Assembly: GCF_000024865.1 (NCBI RefSeq)
Contig: NC_013595.1
Coordinates: forward strand, 7,378,001-7,442,000
Direction of reading: 5' to 3'
From: Streptosporangium roseum DSM 43021
GTDB lineage: Bacteria; Actinomycetota; Actinomycetes; Streptosporangiales; Streptosporangiaceae
Length of the DNA stretch: 64,000 bases
Below, piece by piece: positions 18,663 to 26,373 of this stretch. How positions within the stretch are numbered: the stretch's first letter is position 1; every line of letters begins with the position of its first letter. The translations under genes were made by a program, and so were the position numbers. Under the pieces are notes generated by a model, which worked only from the letters and a program-made list of their open reading frames with translations, did not search any database and had not been told where the DNA came from.

Positions 18663-18875
18663 ATGTCCACGATGTGGAGTTCACCCGAACGCCGCGGTGA
18701 GCACTGTGCTTCCTGTGCCGCCGAGCGGGTTTTCGAGCAGCCCCCCTGTTCCGACGGCCACGGGCCGGGCCTGTGCCCGGAGTGGGCCTGCGCCGAGTGC
18801 GGTCACGCGCTGTTCCTCGGGATCCCCGATGGCGAGGGCGCGCCCGCCCTCCGCCGGTCGATGGCAGCGGCTTGA
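18663..18875 (+). CDS. 70-residue zinc-ribbon-like protein
   Basis: The ATG at 18663 is preceded by GAAAGG at 9 bases. The product has six cysteines: Cys15 and Cys18 (CASC), Cys29, Cys38, Cys43 and Cys46 (CAEC), with His14 and His33. The layout HCASCAAERVFEQPPC...CPEWACAECGHALF resembles a paired CxxC zinc ribbon, and I recall similar short proteins in other actinobacteria, though no name. The function is unknown; nucleic-acid or protein binding is possible. It is divergent from hemE and lies 69 bases before DUF3000, on the same strand. Confidence 0.6.
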   Translation: MSTMWSSPERRGEHCASCAAERVFEQPPCSDGHGPGLCPEWACAECGHALFLGIPDGEGAPALRRSMAAA

Positions 18876-18944
18876 TTGGCTCCAATGGCTCCTACACACA
18901 CCCCAGTGGTCCCAATGCGCTCAGTTCCGACCTACTCTTCCGAT

Positions 18945-19541
18945 ATGACCCTCGGTGACGCACCGCCCGCTCCCGCCGCTTTCCGGCGTGCGGCGGCCAC
19001 TCTGCGCCCTGCCGAGGTCAGACCGGAGATCGAGCTGGAGGACATCCCGGCGCCCCAGCGCCTGGCCCCCTACTCCGCGGCCATCGGCGCGTCGGTCTAT
19101 CGCGACGACGACGAGCTGGCGGTCGGCCGCCTCATCATGCTCTTCGACCCGGACGGCCAGCGCGGCTGGGACGGGCCGTTCCGCCTGGTCGCCTACGTCC
19201 GGGCGGACATGGAGCCGGAGATCACCGAGGATCCGCTGCTCGGCCCCGTCGCGTGGAGCTGGCTCACCGAGTCACTCGACGCGCACGGCGCCGGTTACGC
19301 CGCCGCCGGGGGGACCGTCACCCGGGCGGTCTCCGAGGGCTTCGGCAACAAGGCCGAGGACCCGGTGACCACGGAGCTGGAGCTGCGCGCCTCCTGGTCT
19401 CCGCTGGAGGAGGATCTTTCCGGCCATGTCGCCGCCTGGTGCGATCTGATGTGCCTTGCGGCGGGTATACCACCCCTGCCACCCGACGTGGCGACCCTGC
19501 CGCCACGCCGTCGCGAAGATCCGGAGCCCTTCCGAACGTGA
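18945..19541 (+). CDS. DUF3000 family protein
   Basis: 198 residues from the ATG at 18945 (MTLGDAPP). The family is confined to actinobacteria and has no assigned function. Typical pieces are FRRAAATLRPAEVRPEIELEDIPAPQRLAPYSAAIGA, GRLIMLFDPDGQRGWDGPFRLVAYVRAD and GPVAWSWLTESL. No ribosome binding site is visible; a TACTCT hexamer 12 bases before the ATG would fit a -10 box with leaderless translation. The stop overlaps the GTG start of rnd by four bases (GTGA), so the two are translationally coupled, an arrangement conserved in actinobacteria as far as I recall. A role linked to RNase D is therefore suggested but unproven. Confidence 0.88.
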   Translation: MTLGDAPPAPAAFRRAAATLRPAEVRPEIELEDIPAPQRLAPYSAAIGASVYRDDDELAVGRLIMLFDPDGQRGWDGPFRLVAYVRADMEPEITEDPLLGPVAWSWLTESLDAHGAGYAAAGGTVTRAVSEGFGNKAEDPVTTELELRASWSPLEEDLSGHVAAWCDLMCLAAGIPPLPPDVATLPPRRREDPEPFRT

Positions 19542-20764
19542 CCGACGAGACAACCATCGTTCCGCTGCTGGAGCCGCGAGAGGGAATCCCACCCGTCATC
19601 GAGGATCCCGCGGGCCTCGCACGCGTCGTGCGCGCCTTCGCCGAGGGCACCGGCCCGGTCGCCGTGGACGCCGAGCGGGCCTCCGGCTATCGCTACAGCG
19701 GCCGCGCCTACCTGGTGCAGCTGCGCCGCGCGGGTGCGGGAAGCGCGCTGATCGACCCGACCTACTGCCCGGACCTGTCGGAGCTCGACACGGTGCTGGC
19801 CGGCGCGGAGGTCGTGCTGCACGCGGCCTCCCAGGACCTTCCGTGCCTGGCGGAGCTGGGCTTCCATCCCCGGGAGCTGTTCGACACCGAGCTGGCCGGG
19901 AGGCTGCTCGGCTACGAGCGGGTCGGGCTCGGCATGATGGTGGAGAACGTCCTCGGGCTGAAGCTGGAGAAGGGTCACTCGGCCGCCGACTGGTCCACCC
20001 GCCCGCTGCCGGAAGACTGGCTGCGCTACGCGGCGCTCGACGTGGAGGTCCTGGTCGAGCTGCGGGACGTCCTCCACGAGGAGCTGAAGACCAGCGGGAA
20101 GCTGGCCTGGGCGCAGGAGGAGTTCGCCTCGGTGCTGGCGTACAAGTCACCCGCGCCGCGCTCGGATCCGTGGCGGCGCACCTCCGGGATCCACAAGGTC
20201 CGCTCGCTGCGCGGGCTGGCCGTGGTCCGGGAGCTGTGGACGCTCCGCGACGAGTTCGCCCGCGAGTCGGACATCGCCCCCGGCCGGGTCCTGCCCGACT
20301 CGGCGATCGTCACCGCAGCCCTGGAGCTGCCCCGCACCACCAAGGCGCTCACCGAGATCCCCCCGTTCACCGGCCGCAGCGCCCGCCGGCACCTGCGCGA
20401 CTGGCTGGCCGCGATCGGCAGGGGCCGCGCGCTGCCGGACTCGGAGCTGCCGCAGCCCAGCACCCCGGGTGACGGGCCGCCGCCCGCCAACCGGTGGATG
20501 GACCGCGACCCGGTCGCCGCCCGGCGGCTGGCCGCCGCCAGGGCCGTGGTGGCCGCCCTCGCCGACGAGCACCACATGCCGACGGAGAACCTGGTCCAGC
20601 CCGACGCCGTGCGCCGCCTGACCTGGGAGCCGCCCTCGGTGATCGACGAGGGGACCATCTCCGCCCGGCTGCGCGAGCTGGGCGCCCGGGAGTGGCAGAT
20701 CGGCCTGACCGCCCATCCGATGGCCAAGGCGCTGATCCGGCTGGAGACCAAAGGCGAGATTTAA
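19538..20764 (+). CDS. rnd: Ribonuclease D (3'-5' exonuclease with HRDC domain)
   Basis: 408 residues. A DEDD-family 3'-5' exoribonuclease acting in tRNA 3' maturation and small RNA trimming. Exo motifs: AVDAERASGYRY (ExoI; Asp/Glu), LHAASQDLPCL (ExoII; Asp) and LRYAALDVEVLVEL (ExoIII; Tyr/Asp). An HRDC domain follows (about 215-300: LRGLAVVRELWTLRDEFARESDIAPGRVLPD), then an additional helical C-terminal region that extends beyond E. coli RNase D. The GTG start overlaps the DUF3000 stop. The transcript probably ends before the operators of the next operon; no clear hairpin was seen after it. Confidence 0.94.
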   Translation: MTDETTIVPLLEPREGIPPVIEDPAGLARVVRAFAEGTGPVAVDAERASGYRYSGRAYLVQLRRAGAGSALIDPTYCPDLSELDTVLAGAEVVLHAASQDLPCLAELGFHPRELFDTELAGRLLGYERVGLGMMVENVLGLKLEKGHSAADWSTRPLPEDWLRYAALDVEVLVELRDVLHEELKTSGKLAWAQEEFASVLAYKSPAPRSDPWRRTSGIHKVRSLRGLAVVRELWTLRDEFARESDIAPGRVLPDSAIVTAALELPRTTKALTEIPPFTGRSARRHLRDWLAAIGRGRALPDSELPQPSTPGDGPPPANRWMDRDPVAARRLAAARAVVAALADEHHMPTENLVQPDAVRRLTWEPPSVIDEGTISARLRELGAREWQIGLTAHPMAKALIRLETKGEI

Positions 20765-21115
20765 TACACCTGCCTGGAAAGTCCCTTTAGACATGATGTG
20801 TCCCTTAAGTTCCTCCGGTGGACATCTCGGGCGATCCGCACCCTCCCCCTCTCCCCACTGAGACGGCGATCCTCGAGACCCCTCGAATGGGCGGCATCCG
20901 CGTGCCGCCACGCCTTTCCATGCCGCACTTCCAGCAACAATCCCCCCATTTCTACATCTTTTATGCGCTATGTACGACATGCAGACTTATGTCCATTTCC
21001 AGCGGGCGATCATCTGACCCCGAATGACTTTCCGGCACGCGCCCGCGTCCACCCCCGCGCGCGGCATCCCAGCATCCCCGCGGCCCGCCACCGGCCGGTC
21101 CGCCCTGACCTCCCA
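20765..21115. other. Upstream region of the sugar operon
   Basis: About 350 bases between rnd and the LacI-type operators with no coding signature. The composition is less G+C-rich around 20780-21010. I see no terminator hairpin for rnd. Confidence 0.4.
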
Positions 21116-21131
21116 CGGTAAGCGCTTGCCG
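21116..21131. promoter_or_regulatory. LacI-type operator, distal copy
   Basis: CGGTAAGCGCTTGCCG: a near-palindrome with the central AAGCGCTT typical of LacI-family sites. Its centre is 44 bp (about four helical turns) from the proximal operator at 21159-21176, a spacing that permits cooperative binding on one DNA face. Confidence 0.65.
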
Positions 21132-21158
21132 AGAGCATGGCGGCTGCCGTACGGTAAT

Positions 21159-21176
21159 CTGGAAAGCGCTTTCCAG
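21159..21176. promoter_or_regulatory. LacI-type operator, proximal copy
   Basis: CTGGAAAGCGCTTTCCAG is a perfect 18-bp palindrome that ends at the ribosome binding site of the dehydrogenase gene (AGGAGG starts at about 21176). The same core with one change lies just before the LacI gene at 26240-26254, which makes that repressor the likely ligand. Confidence 0.8.
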
Positions 21177-21191
21177 AGGAGGCTTGAGAAG

Positions 21192-22334
21192 ATGTCCCCG
21201 CGAAGCATCGGCGTCGTGATGAACGGCGTCACCGGCCGGATGGGCTACCGCCAGCACCTGGTCCGATCGGTCCTGGCGATCAACGAGCAGGGCGGCGTGG
21301 CGCTGTCCGACGGCAGCCGGGTCACGCTCAAGCCCGTACTGGTGGGCCGGAGCCCGGAGAAACTCGCCAGGCTCGCCGCCGAGCACGGCATCGCCGACTG
21401 GACCACCGACCTGGACGCGGCCCTGGCCGACGACGGCAACCTCATCTACTTCGACGCCCAGGTCACCCAGGCCCGGGTGAAGGCCGTGCTGAAGGCGATC
21501 GAGGCGGGCAAGCACATCTACGCCGAGAAGCCGACCGCGGAGACCTTCGAGGAGGCACTGGCGCTGGCCGAGGCCGCGACCGCCAGAGGCGTGAAGAACG
21601 GCGTCGTGCAGGACAAGCTCTTCCTGCCGGGACTGCTCAAGCTCAAGCGCCTGATCGACGGCGGCTTCTTCGGCCGGATCCTGTCGGTGCGCGGCGAGTT
21701 CGGCTACTGGGTCTTCGAGGGGGACTGGCAGGCCGCGCAGCGCCCCTCGTGGAACTACCGCGCCGAGGACGGCGGCGGCATCGTGCTGGACATGTTCCCG
21801 CACTGGGCCTACGTGCTGGAGAACCTGTTCGGCCGGGTCCGGTCGGTCTACGCCCAGGCCGTCACCCACATCCCCGAGCGGGTGGACGAGGAGGGCAGGA
21901 CCTACCCGGCCACCGCCGACGACGCCGCCTACGGCGTGTTCGAGCTCGAGAACGGCATCGTGGCCCAGATCAACTCCTCCTGGAACGTCAGGGTGCACCG
22001 GGACGAGCTGGTGGAGTTCCAGGTGGACGGCACGCACGGCAGCGCGGTCGCGGGGCTGCGCGACTGCCGCGTCCAGCACCGCGCCACCACCCCCAAGCCG
22101 GTCTGGAACCCCGACCTCCCCGTCACCGCGCGCTTCCGCGACGGCTGGCAGGAGGTGCCCGACAACGCCGACTTCGACAACGGCTTCAAGATCCAGTGGG
22201 AGATGTTCGTCCGCCACGTGATCGAGGACGCGCCGTTCCCGCACGACTTCGCCTCCGGCGCGCGCGGCGTCCGCCTCGCCGAGCTGGGCCTGCGCTCCTC
22301 CGCCGAGGGCCGCCGCCTGCCGGTGGAGCCCTGA
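21192..22334 (+). CDS. Gfo/Idh/MocA family sugar dehydrogenase
   Basis: 380 residues. An NAD(P)-dependent oxidoreductase with an N-terminal Rossmann fold (IGVVMNGVTGRMGYRQHL at the start, GRSPEKLARLAAEHGI) and the family motif YAEKPTAETFEEALALAEAA, whose EKP lysine is the usual catalytic residue. The C-terminal alpha/beta domain (about 130-380) includes DGGGIVLDMFPHWAYVLENLFG. The GRMGYRQHL opening, rather than a GxGxxG, is somewhat unusual. ATG with a strong AGGAGG. It is the first gene of a three-gene operon under two LacI operators; the stop and next start overlap (TGATG). Likely oxidises a sugar or inositol-like compound at the start of the pathway; the substrate is unknown. Confidence 0.9.
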   Translation: MSPRSIGVVMNGVTGRMGYRQHLVRSVLAINEQGGVALSDGSRVTLKPVLVGRSPEKLARLAAEHGIADWTTDLDAALADDGNLIYFDAQVTQARVKAVLKAIEAGKHIYAEKPTAETFEEALALAEAATARGVKNGVVQDKLFLPGLLKLKRLIDGGFFGRILSVRGEFGYWVFEGDWQAAQRPSWNYRAEDGGGIVLDMFPHWAYVLENLFGRVRSVYAQAVTHIPERVDEEGRTYPATADDAAYGVFELENGIVAQINSSWNVRVHRDELVEFQVDGTHGSAVAGLRDCRVQHRATTPKPVWNPDLPVTARFRDGWQEVPDNADFDNGFKIQWEMFVRHVIEDAPFPHDFASGARGVRLAELGLRSSAEGRRLPVEP

Positions 22335-23464
22335 TGAGGATCACACTGCCCGGCGGGGAGCACACCCTGCGCGAGCCGGTCACCTGGGCCAGGCCCCCCG
22401 GTCCCGCGAAGAGCCGCACCGTCTACGCCGCCGCCCACGTCGTCGCCGACCCGCTCGGCGACAACACCCCCGGCTCCCCCGCCGCCGTCGACTGGGACGC
22501 CACGCTGCGCTTCCGCCGCCATCTGTGGTCCCACGGCCTGCGGGTCGCCGACGCCATGGACACCGCGCAGCGCAACATGGGCCTGGACTGGGCGGCCACC
22601 CGCGAGCTCATCGGGCGCAGCGCCGCCGAGGCGGCGGCCTTCGGCGACCCGGCCGCGCTGGTGGCCTGCGGTGCGGGCACCGACCACGCGCCACGGGCCG
22701 GGACGCTGGACGAGGTCGTGGCCGCCTACACCGAGCAGATCGAGACCGTGCGGAACGCCGGCGCCGGCGTCGTCGTCATGGCCAGCCGCCAGCTCGCCGG
22801 GATCGCGCGCGGGCCCGAGGACTACCACACGGTCTACGGCAAGCTGCTCTCCCAGGTCGACCGGCCGGTGATCCTGCACTGGCTCGGCGAGATGTTCGAC
22901 CCGCACCTCGCGGGCTACTGGGGCTCGGGGGACGTGGCCGAGGCCACCGCGTCGTTCCTGGCGCTGATCGGCGAGCACGCGCCGATGGTGGACGGGGTCA
23001 AGGTCTCGCTGCTGGACGCCGAGCATGAGATCGGGCTGCGCGCGGCGCTGCCCGAGGGCGTCAGGCTGTACACCGGCGACGACTTCAACTACCCCTCACT
23101 GATCAAGTCGGGCAGCCACGCGCTGCTGGGCATCTTCGACGCGATCGCCCCGGCGGCGGCCGCGGCCCTGCACGCGCTCGACGCGGGCGACCTCGACGGC
23201 TACGACGAGATCATGGACCCGACGGTTGCCCTCTCACGGAAGATCTTCGAGGCGCCGACCTACAACTACAAGACCGGCATCGTCTTCCTGGCCTGGCTCA
23301 ACGGCCACCAGGACGCCTTCTGCATGGTCAACGGCGCCCAGGCTGCCCGGTCGCTCCCCCATCTGAGCGAGGTCTTCCGTCTGGCCGACCGGGCCGGGCT
23401 GCTGGCCGACCCCGGGCTGGCGGTCTCCCGGATGAGGTCCCTGCTGGCGGTGCACGGACTGTGA
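22334..23464 (+). CDS. DUF993 (dihydrodipicolinate synthase-like aldolase) protein
   Basis: 376 residues. DUF993 proteins resemble DapA-type class I aldolases (TIM barrel). Visible features: AAAHVVADPLGDNTPGSPAAVDWDATLRFRRHLW near the N-terminus, CGAGTDHAP, GVVVMASRQLAGIARGPEDYHTVY, PVILHWLGEMFDPHLAGYWG and DGVKVSLLDAEHEIGLR, where the Lys of VKVSL is positioned like the Schiff-base lysine of DapA. It is translationally coupled to the dehydrogenase before it and to the epimerase after it. Such gene trios are seen in actinobacterial sugar catabolism, and an aldol cleavage of an oxidised sugar is the plausible step. The reaction itself is not known to me. Confidence 0.87.
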   Translation: MRITLPGGEHTLREPVTWARPPGPAKSRTVYAAAHVVADPLGDNTPGSPAAVDWDATLRFRRHLWSHGLRVADAMDTAQRNMGLDWAATRELIGRSAAEAAAFGDPAALVACGAGTDHAPRAGTLDEVVAAYTEQIETVRNAGAGVVVMASRQLAGIARGPEDYHTVYGKLLSQVDRPVILHWLGEMFDPHLAGYWGSGDVAEATASFLALIGEHAPMVDGVKVSLLDAEHEIGLRAALPEGVRLYTGDDFNYPSLIKSGSHALLGIFDAIAPAAAAALHALDAGDLDGYDEIMDPTVALSRKIFEAPTYNYKTGIVFLAWLNGHQDAFCMVNGAQAARSLPHLSEVFRLADRAGLLADPGLAVSRMRSLLAVHGL

Positions 23465-24318
23465 GCGCGGAGACCGGCGGCGGACGGGCCGTGAGCCGTT
23501 TCGCGCTGAACCAGTGGACGACCAGGCGGTGGTCGGTGGCCGAGGCCGTCGACGGATGCGTACGGCACGGCGTCGAGGCCATCGGCCTGTGGCGGCAGGA
23601 CGTCGCCGAGCAGGGGCTGGACGAGACCGTCGAGCTGGTCCGGGACGCCGGGCTACGGGTGTCGTCCCTGTGCCGGGGCGGCTTCCTGACCTCGGGGGAC
23701 GCGCTCGACGACAACCGCAGGGCGATCGACGAGGCCGCCGCTCTGAAGGCCGCGTGCCTGGTCATGGTGGTCGGTGGCCTGCCGGGCGTGGTCCCCGGCG
23801 AGCCCCTGGGCGCGATCTCGCGGGATCTGGCGGGCGCCCGGGAGCGGGTCGCCGAGGCGCTGGCCGTCCTCGCCCCGTACGCCGGTGAGCGCGGGGTCAG
23901 GCTGGCCCTGGAGCCGCTCCACCCGATGTACTGCGCCGACCGGGCGGTGCTGTCCACCCTCGGCCAGGCCCTGGACCTCGCGGATCCGTACCCGGTGGAG
24001 CAGGTCGGCGTCGTCGTCGACACCTTCCACGTCTGGTGGGACCCGGAGGTCTTCCGGCAGATCGCCAGGGCCGGGGAGCGGATCGCGAGCTACCAGGTGT
24101 GCGACTTCCTGTCCCCTCTCCCGGCCGACGTGCTGCTCGGCCGGGGGGTGATGGGCGACGGCGTGATCGACTTCGCACCTCTGACCACGGCCGTGACCGA
24201 GGCGGGTTACACCGGGGACATCGAGGTGGAGATCTTCAACGCCGACGTGTGGGCCGCCGATCCCGACGAGGTGCTGCCCAGGATCATGACCAGGTTCGAT
24301 GAGCTCGTCGGAGGCTGA
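23461..24318 (+). CDS. Sugar phosphate isomerase/epimerase family protein (TIM barrel)
   Basis: 285 residues of the xylose-isomerase-like AP-endonuclease 2 superfamily. Indicators: SRFALNQWTTRRWSVAEAVDGCVRHGVEAIGLW at the start, GLRVSSLCRGGFL, VRLALEPLHPMY with the metal-binding Glu, VGVVVDTFHVWWDP with Asp and His ligands, and YTGDIEVEIFNADVWA with the last Glu. The GTG start overlaps the stop of the DUF993 gene (GTGA). Likely isomerises or epimerises the keto-sugar made by the dehydrogenase, or removes water from it (IolE-like). Substrate unknown; operon context suggests one shared pathway. Confidence 0.88.
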   Translation: MSAETGGGRAVSRFALNQWTTRRWSVAEAVDGCVRHGVEAIGLWRQDVAEQGLDETVELVRDAGLRVSSLCRGGFLTSGDALDDNRRAIDEAAALKAACLVMVVGGLPGVVPGEPLGAISRDLAGARERVAEALAVLAPYAGERGVRLALEPLHPMYCADRAVLSTLGQALDLADPYPVEQVGVVVDTFHVWWDPEVFRQIARAGERIASYQVCDFLSPLPADVLLGRGVMGDGVIDFAPLTTAVTEAGYTGDIEVEIFNADVWAADPDEVLPRIMTRFDELVGG

Positions 24319-24414
24319 CACGCCGGGGCCGGAAGCGCGGAACGGAGGTGTCCATCCGGTCCCGATCCCGGCTTCACGCCGGAGCGGTGGGCGGGTAACC
24401 GTACGGTGGGGGTT

Positions 24415-25161
24415 ATGACGACCGCAGAGAGCGAAGCGAGCCCCGCCGTACAGCGGCCGCAGGAGCATGTAACGGCTGTGTTCGAAGCCATAAGGGAGTG
24501 GGAGGCCGCCAATCCGGAGTCGGCCCCCTCAGGACAGGGAGAGGCCATTCTGTGGGCCCTCGGCAAGCGTGACCAGGCGCCGATCAGCGGCCGCCCGGCA
24601 TCGGGAGCCTTGCCCACTCTCGCCGAAGCGCGCGCGGAGATCGATGCCGCCGAGCGGGTTCCGCGCGAGGGCCGGGTCGTTCCGGCCGACGGGGTCATCA
24701 GCGCCCTGCACTGGTTGATCGGTGCCAAGGACGGGGTGCCGATGCCCGGTCGCCGCTCCTCCACCGGCTGGGGGCATCTGGTCGGCGGCCGCGGGGTGAT
24801 CCTTCGCACCGAGGCCGAGATCAACCGGGTCGCCGAGCTGGCCCGGGAGGGCCTGCGGAGCATGCCGGGCGAGCGGGAGAAGGCATGGTGCTCCGGAACG
24901 GTCGCCGTGTGTGAATGGCTGCTCGGCCTCCGCTCGAAGTCCCCCGTCCGCAACACCCCGCGCCCCATTCACGGGCCGACCGGACTCAATCTCGGAATGG
25001 AGGAGAGCGCCGCCGAGGACGTGTCCCGGCAGCTCGGCCGGGGCCGTCAGCATCCTCCCGCCTATGGCGACGGGGTCATCTGGACGATCCGCTGGCTACG
25101 CGGGCAGATCACCGTCCCGCCCATGAACGAGCAGGGGCAACCGACGCTCAGCAACCGCTGA
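24415..25161 (+). CDS. Protein with four degenerate internal repeats, function unknown
   Basis: 248 residues from the ATG at 24415 (an in-frame GTG at 24406 is possible). The sequence contains four copies of a short module built around an invariant Trp-x-x-Gly and a Pro: EAILWALGKRDQAP (about 43-56), VISALHWLIGAKDGVPMPGR (94-113), TVAVCEWLLGLRSKSP (162-177) and VIWTIRWLRGQITVPP (221-236), each preceded by a variable helical stretch of 30-45 residues. It has no signal peptide or membrane helix. I know no named family. It lies 96 bases after the sugar operon on the same strand and convergent with the LacI gene, separated from it by a terminator. Whether it belongs to the operon is unclear. Confidence 0.75.
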   Translation: MTTAESEASPAVQRPQEHVTAVFEAIREWEAANPESAPSGQGEAILWALGKRDQAPISGRPASGALPTLAEARAEIDAAERVPREGRVVPADGVISALHWLIGAKDGVPMPGRRSSTGWGHLVGGRGVILRTEAEINRVAELAREGLRSMPGEREKAWCSGTVAVCEWLLGLRSKSPVRNTPRPIHGPTGLNLGMEESAAEDVSRQLGRGRQHPPAYGDGVIWTIRWLRGQITVPPMNEQGQPTLSNR

Positions 25162-25177
25162 CCGCCTCCTACGACGC

Positions 25178-25215
25178 GAACGGCCCGGACGCCCCGCGGG
25201 ATGTCCGGGCCGTTC
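25178..25215. terminator. Bidirectional terminator between the repeat protein and the LacI gene
   Basis: A 13-bp perfect stem (25178-25190 with 25203-25215), extended by further pairs around a small bulge; loop of 12 bases. Serves two convergent genes. Confidence 0.75.
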
Positions 25216-25234
25216 GTCGTGCCGGGAGACGGCC

Positions 25235-26227
25235 TCAGGCGGGCCCGCGCGTGCTCTCCCGCAGGACCACCTCGCCGGCCACGGGCTCGACCCGGACCTC
25301 CTCCGCGGCGTCGAGGGCCAGCTCCAGCGCGCGGGCGCCCATGTCGGTGAGCGGCAGCCGTACCGTGGAGAGGGCCGGGACCAGGTCCCGCAGGGTGACG
25401 ATGTCGTCGAATCCCGCCACGGAGATGTCGTCCGGCACCCGGATCCCCCGGTCCCTGAAGGCCGCCAGCGCCCCCACCGCCATCACGTCGTTGACGGCGA
25501 ACACGCACGTGGCGCCGGAGACCTCGGCCGCCGCCGCGTAGCCGCCGTCCCGGTCGAAGGAGCCGTGCACGATCTGCGGGACGGGCAGGCCGAGCTCGGC
25601 GAGCACCCCGGCGAACCCCGCCACCCTGTCGCGGGCCGTGATCAGCCCGGCGGGGCCGGCCAGTACGGCGAAGCGGCGGTGCCCCAGTCCGGCGAGGGCC
25701 CGGGCCAGCGCGGCGGCGCCCTCACGGTTGCCCGGCACCACCGTGTCGGCCCCGAGCAGGTCCTGGCCGACGCAGGCCACCCGGCCGCCGGTCTCCCGGT
25801 AGCGGTCGAGCTCCTCCCGGAGCCTGCGGGTCACGTGGGGGTCGGCGATCCGGGATCCGGCGAGCAGCACGGCGCAGACCCGCTGCGCGTTCAGGGCCGA
25901 GACGTAGGAGATCTCCCGCTCGGGGTCGCGGTGCGTGGTGCCGACCATGACCACGAGTCCCTGGCTGTCCGCCACCCGCATGGCCCCGTCCGCGAGCGCG
26001 GCGAAGTAGGGGTCGGTGAGGTCGTGGACCACCAGCCCGATCACGTTGCTGGCCCCCCGGGCCAGCGTCTGGGCGGCCACGTTGGTCCGGTAGCCGAGCT
26101 GGGCGGCGGCCAGCTCCACCTTGGCGCGCAGGGAGGCCCCCACCTGCCGGGTGCTTCCGTTGAGCACCCTCGACGCCGTGGCGAGCGAGACGCCCGCCTG
26201 CTGTGCGACGTCCTCGAGCGTGACCAT
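25235..26227 (-). CDS. LacI family transcriptional repressor
   Basis: 330 residues. The N-terminal helix-turn-helix (MVTLEDVAQQAGVSLATASRVLNGS) and hinge are textbook LacI, followed by a periplasmic-binding-protein-like effector domain (about 60-330: NVIGLVVHDLTDPYFAALADGAMRVADSQG, CVFAVNDVMAVGALAAFRDRGIRVPDDISVAGFDD). The ATG at 26227 has GGAGG seven bases before it. Immediately upstream of that ribosome binding site lies GGAAAGCGATTTCCA, nearly identical to the operator before the dehydrogenase operon. I infer repression of the sugar operon and of itself, relieved by a pathway sugar. This places one repressor in control of the 21.2-24.3 kb operon. Confidence 0.93.
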   Translation of the reverse strand: MVTLEDVAQQAGVSLATASRVLNGSTRQVGASLRAKVELAAAQLGYRTNVAAQTLARGASNVIGLVVHDLTDPYFAALADGAMRVADSQGLVVMVGTTHRDPEREISYVSALNAQRVCAVLLAGSRIADPHVTRRLREELDRYRETGGRVACVGQDLLGADTVVPGNREGAAALARALAGLGHRRFAVLAGPAGLITARDRVAGFAGVLAELGLPVPQIVHGSFDRDGGYAAAAEVSGATCVFAVNDVMAVGALAAFRDRGIRVPDDISVAGFDDIVTLRDLVPALSTVRLPLTDMGARALELALDAAEEVRVEPVAGEVVLRESTRGPA

Positions 26228-26239
26228 CGGCAACCTCCA

Positions 26240-26254
26240 GGAAAGCGATTTCCA
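26240..26254. promoter_or_regulatory. LacI-type operator before the repressor gene (autoregulatory)
   Basis: GGAAAGCGATTTCCA, one base different from the core of the perfect palindrome at 21159-21176. It starts 13 bases upstream of the LacI start codon, abutting its ribosome binding site, so bound repressor would block its own expression. Confidence 0.7.
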
Positions 26255-26373
26255 AGTCTGCCAGAGACACCCCTTCCCCGCATCCCGGACGCACGGGCCC
26301 CCTGATCGCACGAGGTGTTGTTACCGACCAGTAGCATAGGGGGGAAGCCATCCAGCAACGAGGAGCGAACCCC

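Noticed and set aside
17220..18875. 551-codon plus-strand frame opposite hemE
   Set aside because: The first 400 codons are antisense to hemE. Only its last 70 codons (18663-18875), with their own ribosome binding site, are kept as a gene.
18945..20764. Frameshifted DUF3000-RNase D fusion
   Set aside because: The GTGA overlap shows two coupled genes, each complete in itself.
20765..21115. Riboswitch or small RNA between rnd and the sugar operon
   Set aside because: No recognisable conserved RNA fold or terminator-antiterminator pair; the palindromes are short and operator-like.
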